64,000 nt of DNA from Cytobacillus luteolus (GTDB taxonomy: Bacteria > Bacillota > Bacilli > Bacillales > Bacillaceae_L), in the NCBI RefSeq assembly GCF_017873715.1, contig NZ_JAGGKM010000004.1:452673-516672 (forward strand), given 5' to 3'. A program made the position numbers and the translations under genes. A model generated the notes under the pieces. That model had not been told where the DNA came from. It saw only the letters and a list, made by a program, of their open reading frames with translations, and made no database searches. This document shows positions 38,110-47,691 of the stretch, one piece after another. The stretch's first letter is position 1; each line of letters opens with the position of its first letter.

Positions 38110-38205
38110 ATAAAATAGTTAATTCTTGGCAGTTATCTATTTTTGTTGGAAGGCAAAGATATTGATGAATTGAAAATTACTTTACATTGAGGTGAGCATT
38201 ACTAA

Positions 38206-38406
38206 ATGTCTGATAAAAATAGCTTACTTTCTGCCTTTAAAGATGAGATTAGTTCAACTAATCAAATGACATTTCCTATTTGTGTAGATTCATTTACAAA
38301 TTTATGGGAATATGAATTTGGTTCTCTAGAGGATTTACCAAAGGATGTCGACCACATTATTGCAAAACGGGCATTAGAATTGGGGTTAATGGATTCTGAT
38401 TTTTAG
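38206..38406 (+). CDS. Small hypothetical protein, 66 residues
   Basis: This acidic soluble protein (MSDKNSLLSAFKDEISSTNQMTFPICVDSFTNLWEYEFGSLEDLPKDVDHIIAKRALELGLMDSDF) has a weak ribosome site (GAGGTGAG, spacing about 10). It is divergent from the DUF2325 gene across a region with Fur-type boxes, so it may be metal-regulated. I do not recognise the family. Confidence 0.6.
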   Translation: MSDKNSLLSAFKDEISSTNQMTFPICVDSFTNLWEYEFGSLEDLPKDVDHIIAKRALELGLMDSDF

Positions 38407-38411
38407 GAATA

Positions 38412-38440
38412 AAAAAGAGAGCCTGCGAAAGCAGCCTCTC
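38412..38440 (-). terminator. Terminator of the ZIP transporter gene
   Basis: GAGAG-GC-TGC and GCA-GG-CTCTC form a stem, followed leftward by six T residues. Confidence 0.86.
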
Positions 38441-38453
38441 AACTAACACTATT

Positions 38454-39263
38454 TTAAATTAATAATAAACTAAGTGCCATAACGGCCATTCCAGCAATAA
38501 GTCCATAGATTGAAAGGTGCGCTTCATCATACCTCTTTGCAGCCGGTAATAATTCATCCAAGGAGATAAATACCATAATTCCAGCAACACCTGCGAAGAT
38601 AATTCCGAACATAGTATCGCTCATGTAAGGCATTAAGAATAAGTAGGCTGCAACTGCACCTAATGGCTCTGATAAACCTGATAAGAATGACAACTTGAAT
38701 GCCTTCTTTTTATCTCCTGTTGCAAAATAGATGGGCACTGATACTGCTATTCCCTCAGGAATGTTATGAATAGCTACAGCAATAGCAATTGCCACACCCA
38801 GTGCTGGATCTTGAAGAGCAGATGTGAACGTTGCAATTCCTTCTGGAAAATTATGAATTGCAATAGCTAGTGCAGTGAAGGTTCCGATTTTTAGTAACGC
38901 TGGATCCTGGCTACCTGTTGCTTTTCCCTGGTTCATATCCTCTACTTTTTTCAGCTCATGCGGATTTCCTTGTTTAGGAATAAATTTATCAATTAATGCA
39001 ATTAAAATCATCCCTCCAAAAAAACCTGCAGCTGTTAACCATCCGCCCAATTCATCTCCAACTGCACTAGAAAGTGACTCATTTGCTTTAACAAAGATCT
39101 CAACCATTGAAACATAAATCATAACTCCGGCCGAAAACCCTAAAGCAACCGATAAAAATTTAGTATTTGTTTTTGATGTTAATAAAGCCAATAGACTTCC
39201 AATTCCTGTTGCAAGACCAGCCATCAATGTGAGGCCAAAAGCAAGTAATAAATTTTCGGTCAT
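38454..39263 (-). CDS. zupT: ZIP-family metal transporter ZupT
   Basis: This 269-residue ZIP importer has eight predicted helices. The metal-binding motifs in helices 4 and 5 are HNFPEGIATF and HNIPEGIAVSVP, typical of ZupT. It should import zinc and other divalent cations across the cytoplasmic membrane. The loop with KKVEDMNQGKATGSQDP lies at residues about 103-120. It is monocistronic with a strong terminator. A DUF2325 gene with Fur boxes is nearby. Confidence 0.92.
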   Translation of the reverse strand: MTENLLLAFGLTLMAGLATGIGSLLALLTSKTNTKFLSVALGFSAGVMIYVSMVEIFVKANESLSSAVGDELGGWLTAAGFFGGMILIALIDKFIPKQGNPHELKKVEDMNQGKATGSQDPALLKIGTFTALAIAIHNFPEGIATFTSALQDPALGVAIAIAVAIHNIPEGIAVSVPIYFATGDKKKAFKLSFLSGLSEPLGAVAAYLFLMPYMSDTMFGIIFAGVAGIMVFISLDELLPAAKRYDEAHLSIYGLIAGMAVMALSLLLI

Positions 39264-39482
39264 TTTAAACCCACTCCCGTTATTCCTAATTTTAAATTAT
39301 TTTTTATCATACAATAAAGATTTCGATATGACTATTTAGTTTAAGCTATAAATGTTTACCTTGTGCAACTTTTAAATAAAAAAAATTGCTGATGAAAAAT
39401 TGGCTATTACTTAAAAAGTTTCCCTTATGCAAAATATAATGTCCATTGTCCCTTTTGTCAAATTAATTATTTCGACAAATCA

Positions 39483-39815
39483 CGAAATGCGCAGAAAGCC
39501 CGCTCAGCGACGTATGGGCTGAGCCGCTCTGCATGAGATAAAGGAAACACGGAGAGCGTTAGCGATCCGATGTTGACTTATCGTAAGGAAGAGAGGCGAA
39601 GACCACTAGGCGCTGGGCTTTCGGAGCTGGACAATCCGAAATGCGCAGAAAGCCCGCTCAGCGACGTATGGGCTGAGCCGCTCTGCATGAGATAAGGGAA
39701 ACACGGAGAGCGTTAGCGATCCGATGTTGACTTATCGTAAGGAAGAGAGGCGAAGACCACTAGCCGCTGGGCTTTCGGAGCTGGACAATCCGAAATGCGC
39801 AGAAAAGCCCCGTTC
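39483..39815. repeat. 154-bp tandem repeat, two full copies plus a partial third
   Basis: Copies start CGAAATGCGCAG at 39483, 39637 and 39791, exactly 154 bp apart. The two full copies differ at only a few bases (for example ATAAAGG/ATAAGGG and CTAGGCG/CTAGCCG), so the duplication is recent. Each contains GAAAGCCC and GGGCTTTC near its ends and GCTCAGC/GCTGAGC inside, giving a folded unit. It is clearly richer in G+C than the genome around it. No frame is conserved. It fills the gap between zupT and menC. Confidence 0.93.
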
Positions 39816-39830
39816 CACTGTATTAAAATA

Positions 39831-39852
39831 GGCTAACGATAACCCGTTAGCC
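39831..39852 (-). terminator. Terminator of menC
   Basis: GGCTAACG pairs with CGTTAGCC around a 6-base loop directly after the menC stop, then TATTTTAA leftward. Confidence 0.65.
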
Positions 39853-40956
39853 TTAACAATATATTCTACTATGCATCAAATGTTTACTAATCATTTCTCG
39901 ATTAATTTCAAATCCAATCCCCGGGTCTGTGGGAACCTCAATTAAACCCTCTTTAATACTAACTTCCGGTGTAATAATATCCCTCTCCCAATACCTTGAA
40001 GACGCAGAAATATCTCCTGGGATTGTAAAATTGGGTAAGGAAGCTAATGCAATATTATGTGCTCTTGAAATCCCTGTTTCGAGCATTCCCCCACACCATA
40101 CAGGAATATTGTGTCTCATACATAAATCATGAATTTTTTTAGCTTCTTGAAGACCCCCAACTCGCCCTGCCTTAATATTAATTATTTTGCAACTTCCTAA
40201 CTCAATTGCTTTTCTTGCATTCTCAAATGAAACAATACTTTCATCTAAGCATATTGGTGTATTTAGCTCTTTTTGTAGTTTTGAATGGTCAAAAATATCG
40301 TCAGAGCCTAAGGGCTGCTCAATCATCATTAAATTGTAGTGATCTAATTCTCTTAGTTTATTAATATCATCAAGAGTATAGGCCGAGTTTGCATCTGCCA
40401 TCAATGGCAGATGTGGGAAGTGTTGTCGAATCGTATTTACAATTTCAACATCTTTGCCTGGTTCAATCTTTATCTTGAAACGCTTGTAGCCCTCATCTAC
40501 ATAGATTGCAATCTTATTAAGCATGGACTCTATTGATTCTATACCAATTACTACGCCAGCTTCTATTTTCTTGCGTGTTCCACCTAGGACTGAAGCTAGT
40601 GGCTGGCTATGATTCTTGGCATATAAGTCCCAGATTGCCAATTCTACACCTGCTTTTGCCATATGATTTCGTTTTATTCCCTGAAAAAGGTATTCTAACT
40701 CATCTGGATGTGATATTTCAGTTTTAAGTAACTTAGGTATTAAAAAATCTTCGATAACATGCCAACATGTTTTAATTGTTTCTTCCGTATACCATGGTGA
40801 AGAAAAAGCAACTACCTCTCCCCATCCTATTATTCCATCATCATCCTGAACTTCCACTAAAATACTTTCTCTTGATGATACGACCTCTAAGCTAGATTTG
40901 AATGGGGATACCAATTTCATTCCAACTAAATGAAGAGTTACTTTTTTAACTTTCAT
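39853..40956 (-). CDS. menC: o-Succinylbenzoate synthase
   Basis: This 367-residue enolase-superfamily enzyme dehydrates SHCHC to o-succinylbenzoate in menaquinone synthesis. The catalytic lysines are in YKRFKIKIEPG near residue 164 and IINIKAGRVGG near 263. The metal ligands are in LMADANSAY, MMIEQPL and ICLDESI. The last gene of the men set, it follows menE by 15 bp. The family also includes N-acylamino acid racemases, but the men context decides. Confidence 0.94.
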   Translation of the reverse strand: MKVKKVTLHLVGMKLVSPFKSSLEVVSSRESILVEVQDDDGIIGWGEVVAFSSPWYTEETIKTCWHVIEDFLIPKLLKTEISHPDELEYLFQGIKRNHMAKAGVELAIWDLYAKNHSQPLASVLGGTRKKIEAGVVIGIESIESMLNKIAIYVDEGYKRFKIKIEPGKDVEIVNTIRQHFPHLPLMADANSAYTLDDINKLRELDHYNLMMIEQPLGSDDIFDHSKLQKELNTPICLDESIVSFENARKAIELGSCKIINIKAGRVGGLQEAKKIHDLCMRHNIPVWCGGMLETGISRAHNIALASLPNFTIPGDISASSRYWERDIITPEVSIKEGLIEVPTDPGIGFEINREMISKHLMHSRIYC

Positions 40957-40971
40957 AAATAAACGCCACCC

Positions 40972-42453
40972 TTATTTGATCAAATCTACTAGTCTTTTTC
41001 TCATTAGTTTATTTGATGCATTCCGAGGGAGCTCTTTCACAAAGAAAACCTGCTTGGGTACTTTATATTTAGCAAGTCTTTCTTGACAAAAAGCTTGTAC
41101 CTCTTCCCCAGTAAGACTAGTTTGATTTTCAAGATTTATAAACGCACACGGTACTTGTCCCCAGATTGAATCGTTGATTCCCGTTACTCCTGCTTCTTTT
41201 ATAAATGGATGAGATAGCAGGACTGACTCAATTTCAGCTGGATAAACATTTTCTCCTCCCGATACAATCAAATCTGAACGTCTATCAAGAATATATAAGA
41301 ACCCATCACTATCTAAATAGCCAATATCTCCTGAATATAACCAACCATTGCGAATTGAATCAGCTGTAGCATCATCTCTGTTTAAATATCCCTTCGTTAC
41401 ATTAGGGCCTTTAACTACTATTTCCCCTGATTGGTTTGGAAGAACTTCTTTTCCATCTGATACAACTTTTATTTGAACTGGAAATAGTGGTTTCCCAGCT
41501 GAACCTAACTTTTCTAAACTATATTCTGGGGATAAGGTGACAATTTGAGAGGACGTCTCAGTCATACCGTACGTTTGATAAACAGGTATCAACTTGTCCT
41601 TACAAACCTCTAGTAAAGGTTTAGGAGCAGGTCCGCCCCCTAATAATACACAGCGTAGAGAACTAGGGTACTTATTTACTCCGAGGTCATCAATCATTTG
41701 TGAGAGCATTGTGCTTACAACCGAAATGATTGTTACTTTATTTTTCAAAATCGATTTATTCACTTCTTCTGCATTAAAGGTTTCATGTAAAACGACTGTA
41801 ATCCCATAAATAACACTTCTCATTAGTATAGATAAACCACTAATATGAAAAAGTGGGACAGATGATAACCAGGTATCTTTTTCATGTAATCCTAGATTTA
41901 GAGCAGACCCAATTGCACTCCACCAGTGGTTACCATAGGTTTGCAGGACACCTTTTGGTTTTCCCGTAGTTCCTGAGGTATACATAATTGTGTCAACCAA
42001 ATCCAATTGAAAGGTTGATACGAAATCAAAATTTTTTTCATCGACTTGCTTAATTTCCTCTAATGTATGTAAGGTAGACCATTCCATTTTATCTTTAATA
42101 GATTCAAATCTCTCACTAAAAAATCCCTCTGTTAGCACCGTTTTAGGTTTTGAGTCTTCTAATTGCCATAAAAGTTCATGACTTGTAAGTCTTGTATTTA
42201 GAAGGACTGTTGTTGCACCAATATATTTTAAAGCATGAATAGCTAAGACCGTATCTATGGTATTTCTCATTAATAGCGCTACCATATCTCCATTAGAAAC
42301 TCCTAAACCGGACAGTTGTCTTGCAAACGATAAAGTTTTCGTATGAAGTTCTCCAAAGGTAATTGATTCTTTGTCTGTTTTAATTGCTACTCGATTTGGA
42401 GTTAGAAATGCCCGGTTGGCTAACCAGTTTGGAGTTTCGACATTGTTCATCAT
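40972..42453 (-). CDS. menE: o-Succinylbenzoate-CoA ligase
   Basis: This 493-residue acyl-CoA ligase activates o-succinylbenzoate with ATP and CoA. The AMP-binding signature is MYTSGTTGKPKG near residue 163, followed by YQTYGMTETSSQ near 292 and GWLYSGDIGYLDSDGFLYILDRRSD near 368. The C-terminal catalytic lysine lies in LPRNASNKLMRKRL. It pairs with menC as a two-gene unit. A terminator separates it from menB upstream, so it probably has its own promoter as well. Confidence 0.95.
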   Translation of the reverse strand: MMNNVETPNWLANRAFLTPNRVAIKTDKESITFGELHTKTLSFARQLSGLGVSNGDMVALLMRNTIDTVLAIHALKYIGATTVLLNTRLTSHELLWQLEDSKPKTVLTEGFFSERFESIKDKMEWSTLHTLEEIKQVDEKNFDFVSTFQLDLVDTIMYTSGTTGKPKGVLQTYGNHWWSAIGSALNLGLHEKDTWLSSVPLFHISGLSILMRSVIYGITVVLHETFNAEEVNKSILKNKVTIISVVSTMLSQMIDDLGVNKYPSSLRCVLLGGGPAPKPLLEVCKDKLIPVYQTYGMTETSSQIVTLSPEYSLEKLGSAGKPLFPVQIKVVSDGKEVLPNQSGEIVVKGPNVTKGYLNRDDATADSIRNGWLYSGDIGYLDSDGFLYILDRRSDLIVSGGENVYPAEIESVLLSHPFIKEAGVTGINDSIWGQVPCAFINLENQTSLTGEEVQAFCQERLAKYKVPKQVFFVKELPRNASNKLMRKRLVDLIK

Positions 42454-42535
42454 TCTCTATTCCCCTTATGATCAGATTATCATTCTAAGAATAAGTATAA
42501 AGAATTAATAGATTTCTGGCCAATTTTTAAAAATA

Positions 42536-42567
42536 AAAAACAGCTTGGTATGTACCAAACTGTTTTG
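42536..42567 (-). terminator. Terminator between menB and menE
   Basis: AAACAGTTTGGTA pairs with TACCAAGCTGTTT, followed leftward by TTTATTTTT. It splits the men cluster into menFDHB and menEC. Confidence 0.82.
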
Positions 42568-42577
42568 AACTTTGTTT

Positions 42578-43396
42578 TTATGGAAATCTAGGGAATTGCT
42601 TAAAGTCTGGTTGACGTCTTTCTTTGAAGGCGTCACGACCTTCTTTTGCTTCATCAGTAGTGTAATAAAGTAATGTAGCGTCACCAGCGAACTGTTGGAT
42701 TCCTGCTAAGCCATCTGTATCAGCATTAAATGCTGCTTTTAAGAAGCGCAGAGCTGTTGGGCTCTTCTCTAACATCTCTTTGCACCATTGAACTGTTTCT
42801 TCCTCAAGCTTCTCTAGTGGAACAACTGTATTTACTAAGCCCATATCTAGTGCTTCTTGTGCATTATATTGACGGCATAGGAACCAGATTTCTCTAGCCT
42901 TTTTATGACCAACAATACGTGCTAAGTAGCCAGAGCCGTATCCAGCATCAAAGCTTCCAACTTTCGGTCCTGTTTGGCCAAAAATAGCGTTGTCCGCCGC
43001 AATTGTTAGATCACATACAATATGTAAAACATGACCCCCACCGATTGCATAACCAGACACCATTGCCACAACCGGCTTCGGAATTACACGAATTAAGCGT
43101 TGTAAATCTAATACGTTTAAACGTGGAATTTGGTCCTCACCAACATATCCACCATGTCCACGTACTCTTTGATCTCCACCAGAACAGAATGCATCATCTC
43201 CTGCTCCTGCTAATACGATAACCCCAATGTTAGCATCATCACGTGCATAAGCAAATGCATCAATCAATTCCATTACCGTTTTTGGACGGAAGGCGTTACG
43301 TACTTCGGGACGGTTTATTGTAATTTTAGCAATTCCGTTTAATGTTTCATACAGAATGTCTTCATACTTACGTTCAGCAACCCATTCAAATGCCAT
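42578..43396 (-). CDS. menB: 1,4-Dihydroxy-2-naphthoyl-CoA synthase
   Basis: This 272-residue crotonase-fold enzyme closes the naphthoquinone ring from o-succinylbenzoyl-CoA. The oxyanion hole and active-site regions are [14 protein letters not shown] near residue 72, [25 protein letters not shown] near 108, and [25 protein letters not shown] near 143. The terminal [10 protein letters not shown] is typical of MenB. It is the fourth gene of the menFDHB unit. Confidence 0.96.
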   Translation of the reverse strand: MAFEWVAERKYEDILYETLNGIAKITINRPEVRNAFRPKTVMELIDAFAYARDDANIGVIVLAGAGDDAFCSGGDQRVRGHGGYVGEDQIPRLNVLDLQRLIRVIPKPVVAMVSGYAIGGGHVLHIVCDLTIAADNAIFGQTGPKVGSFDAGYGSGYLARIVGHKKAREIWFLCRQYNAQEALDMGLVNTVVPLEKLEEETVQWCKEMLEKSPTALRFLKAAFNADTDGLAGIQQFAGDATLLYYTTDEAKEGRDAFKERRQPDFKQFPRFP

Positions 43397-43442
43397 GTGC
43401 TTGTCCTCCTATTATGTATAATATTTTTAATGTCCTTAAGGA

Positions 43443-44243
43443 TCATAAAAACTCACTTACTATTTTACCAAAAAACTTAGGATGTTCCACATGTATTGCA
43501 TGTCCAACACCTGTTATTTTTTCAACCTTAGCATTTGGTAATTTTTTTGACATCTGTTTAGCTATTTCACAAAACTTTTGATCAACTTCACCGCAAATTA
43601 ATAGAACAGGTATTTCAAGTGAACCTAACCTATCCCAATAGGAAGGTTGGCTTCCAGTGCCCATTCCTATAAGGCTGTTTACCAAGCCAACAGTTTTATT
43701 ATTTAAACGCTGTTTTCGAATGGCTTGTTTTACCTCAGTTGAAAGTGAATGTTGAGTTTCAAATAAGGGAATTTGTTCCCAATAATTCACAAACCACTCT
43801 ATTCCATTTTTTCTAATATCATTCGCTAATTTCAGATCATTTTCAGATCTTATATTTCTTTCACTTTCTAACAGGAGACCTGGTGAGCTGCTCTCTAGAA
43901 TTAATTTATTTATCCGTTGTGGATAGTTTATTGCCAACGCTAAAGCTAGTCTTCCACCCATTGAATATCCTATTAAAGTAACATTATCAATTAATAGTTC
44001 ATCAAGGATTGAAATAATATCCCTACTAACTTTTTCAATATCATATAGCTTCGAATTCGCTGGTGAATCTGTCCTACCATGCCCGAGTATATCTATTAGT
44101 ATACATTGATAGGTATCTTCAAACATCGATACAATCGGCAACCAATTTTGCGAGCTTCCAGTGAATCCGTGTAAAAATAAAAGCGATGACCCTTTTCCCC
44201 TAATTTCAACATAATAGGTAATATCACTTACGACAATTTTCAT
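43443..44243 (-). CDS. menH: SHCHC synthase, alpha/beta hydrolase fold
   Basis: This 266-residue enzyme removes pyruvate from SEPHCHC to form SHCHC. The nucleophile elbow is VTLIGYSMGGRLALALA with serine near residue 96. The oxyanion region is FLHGFTGSSQNW and the histidine is in GVGHAIHVEHP. Its start overlaps the menD stop by 4 bp, so translation is coupled. The length fits MenH/YtxM. Confidence 0.93.
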   Translation of the reverse strand: MKIVVSDITYYVEIRGKGSSLLFLHGFTGSSQNWLPIVSMFEDTYQCILIDILGHGRTDSPANSKLYDIEKVSRDIISILDELLIDNVTLIGYSMGGRLALALAINYPQRINKLILESSSPGLLLESERNIRSENDLKLANDIRKNGIEWFVNYWEQIPLFETQHSLSTEVKQAIRKQRLNNKTVGLVNSLIGMGTGSQPSYWDRLGSLEIPVLLICGEVDQKFCEIAKQMSKKLPNAKVEKITGVGHAIHVEHPKFFGKIVSEFL

Positions 44244-46009
44244 TGTTTGTCACTTTTTATGATGAAATTTGATATTTCCTGGGAAACACGATTCCACAAT
44301 GTCCGATGGATAGTGACATTTTCCTCTCTGACCGAAGGGACCTCGATAACTGATATACCTTGCTTTTCATCAGCTAACAGTAATTCCATCTCGAATGACT
44401 CCCAAGTATTTATTCTAGTAAAGTTTCCACCATACATTTTTACAACATGTTCAAAATCCAAATCAAGAGGAGTGCCAAATAATGTTTCGAAATGTTTTTC
44501 CTCTTTTGCTTGAGGTAAAAATGAGAATATTCCTCCACCATTATTGTTTATTAAAACAATTGTTATTGGTATAGAGTATTTTTTGGCTGCAAGAAGACCA
44601 TTTAGATCATGGAAGAAAGTTAAATCACCAATCACTAAAACTAATCTATCTGAGGATGAAGCTGAAACACCTAGTGCTGTAGATATTGTTCCATCGATCC
44701 CATTTGCACCTCGATTTGCCATAATCTTAAGAGCTTTTTCTGTATTTGTAAAAAATGAGTCCACATCTCGTATTGGCATACTATTTCCAATAAACAAAGT
44801 TGAGTTAGTTGGCAGTAACCTTTTTAGCTCTACAATTACTTTTCCTTCTGCTAGTACTTCTTCCTTCTGGATGGACATTAATTCCGACATAGTTATCTCA
44901 TTTATAAGAATCCAATCATTCGTCCAGTTCGTTTTCGCTATATCTTTGTTTTGACCTAATGCCAACATCGCTTCACAAAATTTTATTTCATCGCAATAGA
45001 CCATTTCGGAAGCAGATAATGTAGGTTCACGCCATCCTCCATCACTATCAATAACAATTTGTTTACAGCCTTCATTGGCTTTAACATATTGTAATAGAGC
45101 CTTTGAAATAGGCATCGCTCCAAAACGAATGATAATGTCAGGTTGATAGGTTTTGGTAAAGTCCTGATTACGCAAAAAAGTATCGTAACAATCAATTATG
45201 TATTCTTTAGAGTGGGATCCACTTCTAAGCTGTGATAGTGGGTCCGCCAGAATCGGGAATCCAAATAAACTAGCAACTTTCGTTATATACTCGGAGAATT
45301 CCTCACTAACCTGCTCACCACAAATGATTACTCCTTTTTCATAAGAGCTTAGAAGTTCAAATAAGTAACTTTTAAGACTTTCATCAATTACTGGTCTACC
45401 TATTGAAACGTTTACATGTTTTGGGTTATTAAATGTTCCTTTATTCCATAAACTATCAGCATCAATATTTGGTATTAATGGTTCGCGAAATGGAAAATTC
45501 AAGTGAACTGGACCAGCCGGGGCTGTTAAGGATTTTCCTGTAGCTCTAGCTGCCATTGTTCTAGCGTATTTTATCATTTCATTTGTGTCCTCAGGTAAAG
45601 CCATTTCTACAAACCATTTTGCATACTTACCGTACATATGAATTTGATCTATGGCCTGGGGTGCCCCAACATCTCTTAGCTCATGTGGTCGATCTGCCGT
45701 TAGTACTAGAAGAGGAACTCGAGATATACTCGCCTCAACGATTGCTGGATAATAGTTTGCAGCAGCTGTACCTGATGTACACAATATAGCAACTGGTGTT
45801 TTCTTTTCTTTCGCTATTCCAAGAGCAAAAAAAGCGGCTGAGCGCTCGTCAATGTTCACATACACGTCCATATTAGAATGCTCAGCCATTAAGATTGCCA
45901 TAGGTGTTGAACGTGAACCAGGGCTAATTACAGCTGTTGTCACTCCCACCCGAACTAATTCGTCTATAAATGATGCAACATAGGTTGTTAATGCATTGTT
46001 TTCATTCAT
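44240..46009 (-). CDS. menD: SEPHCHC synthase (2-oxoglutarate decarboxylase)
   Basis: This 589-residue thiamine-diphosphate enzyme joins 2-oxoglutarate to isochorismate. The N-terminal ISPGSRSTPMAILMAEHSNMDVYVNIDERSAAFFALGIA and CTSGTAAANYYPAIVEAS are diagnostic. The TPP-binding motif is IGDLTFFHDLNGLLAAKKYSIPITIVLINNNGGGIFSFLPQA near residues 450-490. It follows menF by 1 bp and overlaps menH by 4 bp. Confidence 0.96.
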   Translation of the reverse strand: MNENNALTTYVASFIDELVRVGVTTAVISPGSRSTPMAILMAEHSNMDVYVNIDERSAAFFALGIAKEKKTPVAILCTSGTAAANYYPAIVEASISRVPLLVLTADRPHELRDVGAPQAIDQIHMYGKYAKWFVEMALPEDTNEMIKYARTMAARATGKSLTAPAGPVHLNFPFREPLIPNIDADSLWNKGTFNNPKHVNVSIGRPVIDESLKSYLFELLSSYEKGVIICGEQVSEEFSEYITKVASLFGFPILADPLSQLRSGSHSKEYIIDCYDTFLRNQDFTKTYQPDIIIRFGAMPISKALLQYVKANEGCKQIVIDSDGGWREPTLSASEMVYCDEIKFCEAMLALGQNKDIAKTNWTNDWILINEITMSELMSIQKEEVLAEGKVIVELKRLLPTNSTLFIGNSMPIRDVDSFFTNTEKALKIMANRGANGIDGTISTALGVSASSSDRLVLVIGDLTFFHDLNGLLAAKKYSIPITIVLINNNGGGIFSFLPQAKEEKHFETLFGTPLDLDFEHVVKMYGGNFTRINTWESFEMELLLADEKQGISVIEVPSVREENVTIHRTLWNRVSQEISNFIIKSDKQ

Positions 46010-46010
46010 G

Positions 46011-47402
46011 CTAAATTCCTCCTAGTGCGGAGAGCATAGGTTTAAACTTAATTTCAGTTTCTTTGTATTCACTTTCAGGTTCAGAATCCCCAACAATTCC
46101 ACACCCCGCAAAAAGACTCGCTTCATTTTCCTGTAATAAGGCTGACCGAATGGCAACTGCGAACTCTCCATTATCCCTACTGTCTATCCAGCCGATAGGG
46201 CCAGCATACCAACCTCTATCTAGCACTTCTGTCTCTCTTATCATTTTTATTGCTTCCTCTTTTGGAAAACCACCTAGTGCCGGAGTAGGATGCAAACTCT
46301 CTACAATACTCAATAATGACACATCTTCCTTAACAATTCCCTTTACTGGAGTATATAAGTGCTGTATATCCCTCATTTTATATAATGACGGTTTACTTGG
46401 AACCTCTAAATGATTACACGCCTTTGACATGGCATCTTTTATCATATGAACTACTACTTCATGCTCAATTATATTTTTCTTATCATTTAGTAGGAGGTTA
46501 CCGTAGTCATCATCTTCCTTCAGCGTAGTTCCTCTCTTAATTGAACCTGCTAAACAAGTAGACAATACCTCTTGATTTTCTTTTTTCACTAAACGTTCAG
46601 GAGAAGCACCTACGAAGCAATCTTTCCCATTCTCAAAAGCAAATGTATAACTTAGTGGCTGCTGCTCTCTAAGGTTGGCAATTACATTTGTGATTTCTAT
46701 TGAGTTATCAAAGAATAGCCTTACTTCCCTCGCTAGTACAACCTTTTCAACCTGCCCCTGCTTTATCTTATTCGTAACTTCCTTAACACTTTGTTTCCAT
46801 TCTTCTGGCATTACCTCTGTCATTTTAAAATCCTGTCCTAACAAAGTTTCACTAGGTAGGTTGTATTCTGTAAGTAGTTCATCTTTGATTGGGTTTAACT
46901 CATGTTCACGAGTCTGTATTTCTTCTTCCTTATTATATAAGAAATTTGTTGTTAAATAGCATTCATCTTTATGAACAGTGAGCATTAAAGTTGGCATGAC
47001 AAACTTGGCATCTAAAAAGTTACTCCATAACTTTGTTTTCTTTTTATAAGGATCAAAGGAAAATCCTCCAAATAGCATTGGGCCTGTTCCAATTTTGAAC
47101 TCTTTCTGGTTCTTTTGATTAGTGATCAATAACCGTTTCCATTCTTCTTCTATGTTTTGGAACCGGTTCAATGATTGATTGACCTCTATTGTATGAGAAA
47201 ATCCTAAACCAACTAAGATTGTTTCATTTGAAGGTTCTGTCCAAAAAAATCGTTTACCAGGAAAATATTTATTTCCTATAGTAAAGAAAGTGAGGGGGTC
47301 AACATTCTCTACTTTTTGAGTATAACTCCTCAGAAGAGGGCTTAAGCTTGTATTCTTTTTACGTTGATGTTCTTTTAAAATACTTTCTTGAATGATTACC
47401 AC
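46011..47402 (-). CDS. menF: Isochorismate synthase
   Basis: This 463-residue chorismate-binding enzyme converts chorismate to isochorismate, the first committed step of menaquinone synthesis. The C-terminal domain shows LSTCLAGSIKRGTTLKEDD, HLYTPVKGIVKE, LHPTPALGGFPKEEA and GWYAGPIGWIDSRDNGEFAVAIRSA, all family hallmarks. I placed the start at the GTG at 47402, 6 bases after GGGGGG; the longer frame to an ATG at 47447 has no ribosome site. It heads the menFDHB unit and is divergent from menA. Confidence 0.93.
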   Translation of the reverse strand: MVIIQESILKEHQRKKNTSLSPLLRSYTQKVENVDPLTFFTIGNKYFPGKRFFWTEPSNETILVGLGFSHTIEVNQSLNRFQNIEEEWKRLLITNQKNQKEFKIGTGPMLFGGFSFDPYKKKTKLWSNFLDAKFVMPTLMLTVHKDECYLTTNFLYNKEEEIQTREHELNPIKDELLTEYNLPSETLLGQDFKMTEVMPEEWKQSVKEVTNKIKQGQVEKVVLAREVRLFFDNSIEITNVIANLREQQPLSYTFAFENGKDCFVGASPERLVKKENQEVLSTCLAGSIKRGTTLKEDDDYGNLLLNDKKNIIEHEVVVHMIKDAMSKACNHLEVPSKPSLYKMRDIQHLYTPVKGIVKEDVSLLSIVESLHPTPALGGFPKEEAIKMIRETEVLDRGWYAGPIGWIDSRDNGEFAVAIRSALLQENEASLFAGCGIVGDSEPESEYKETEIKFKPMLSALGGI

Positions 47403-47563
47403 TTTTATCCCCCCGAAAAGTCTATTCCGCACAGTTAGTAAAATCATTATTTAAAAAACGTTGTTCTAAAGGCAACGTATAATAAAATAAATGGTCATAA
47501 TTAGCTAATTTTAAGATACACCTCAACATAATTATGTGTCAACACACACGTTTTTACCAAGAG

Positions 47564-47592
47564 TTTATTGATAAAGATGGCTATGGTATAAT
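47564..47592 (+). promoter_or_regulatory. Likely menA promoter
   Basis: An extended -10 TGGTATAAT (TATAAT at 47587-47592) has TTTATT 17 bp upstream. It would give a leader of about 90 nt before menA. On the other strand a TTGACA (47537-47542) could be the -35 of menF. Confidence 0.6.
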
Positions 47593-47691
47593 ATGGACTT
47601 TTTATTATACTCAAAAAGGATTGACACTTCATTAACAATTATCTAGACTAGGCTTGTATGTCTTTTTCTATTGAAGGAAAGGAGAGTGCTT

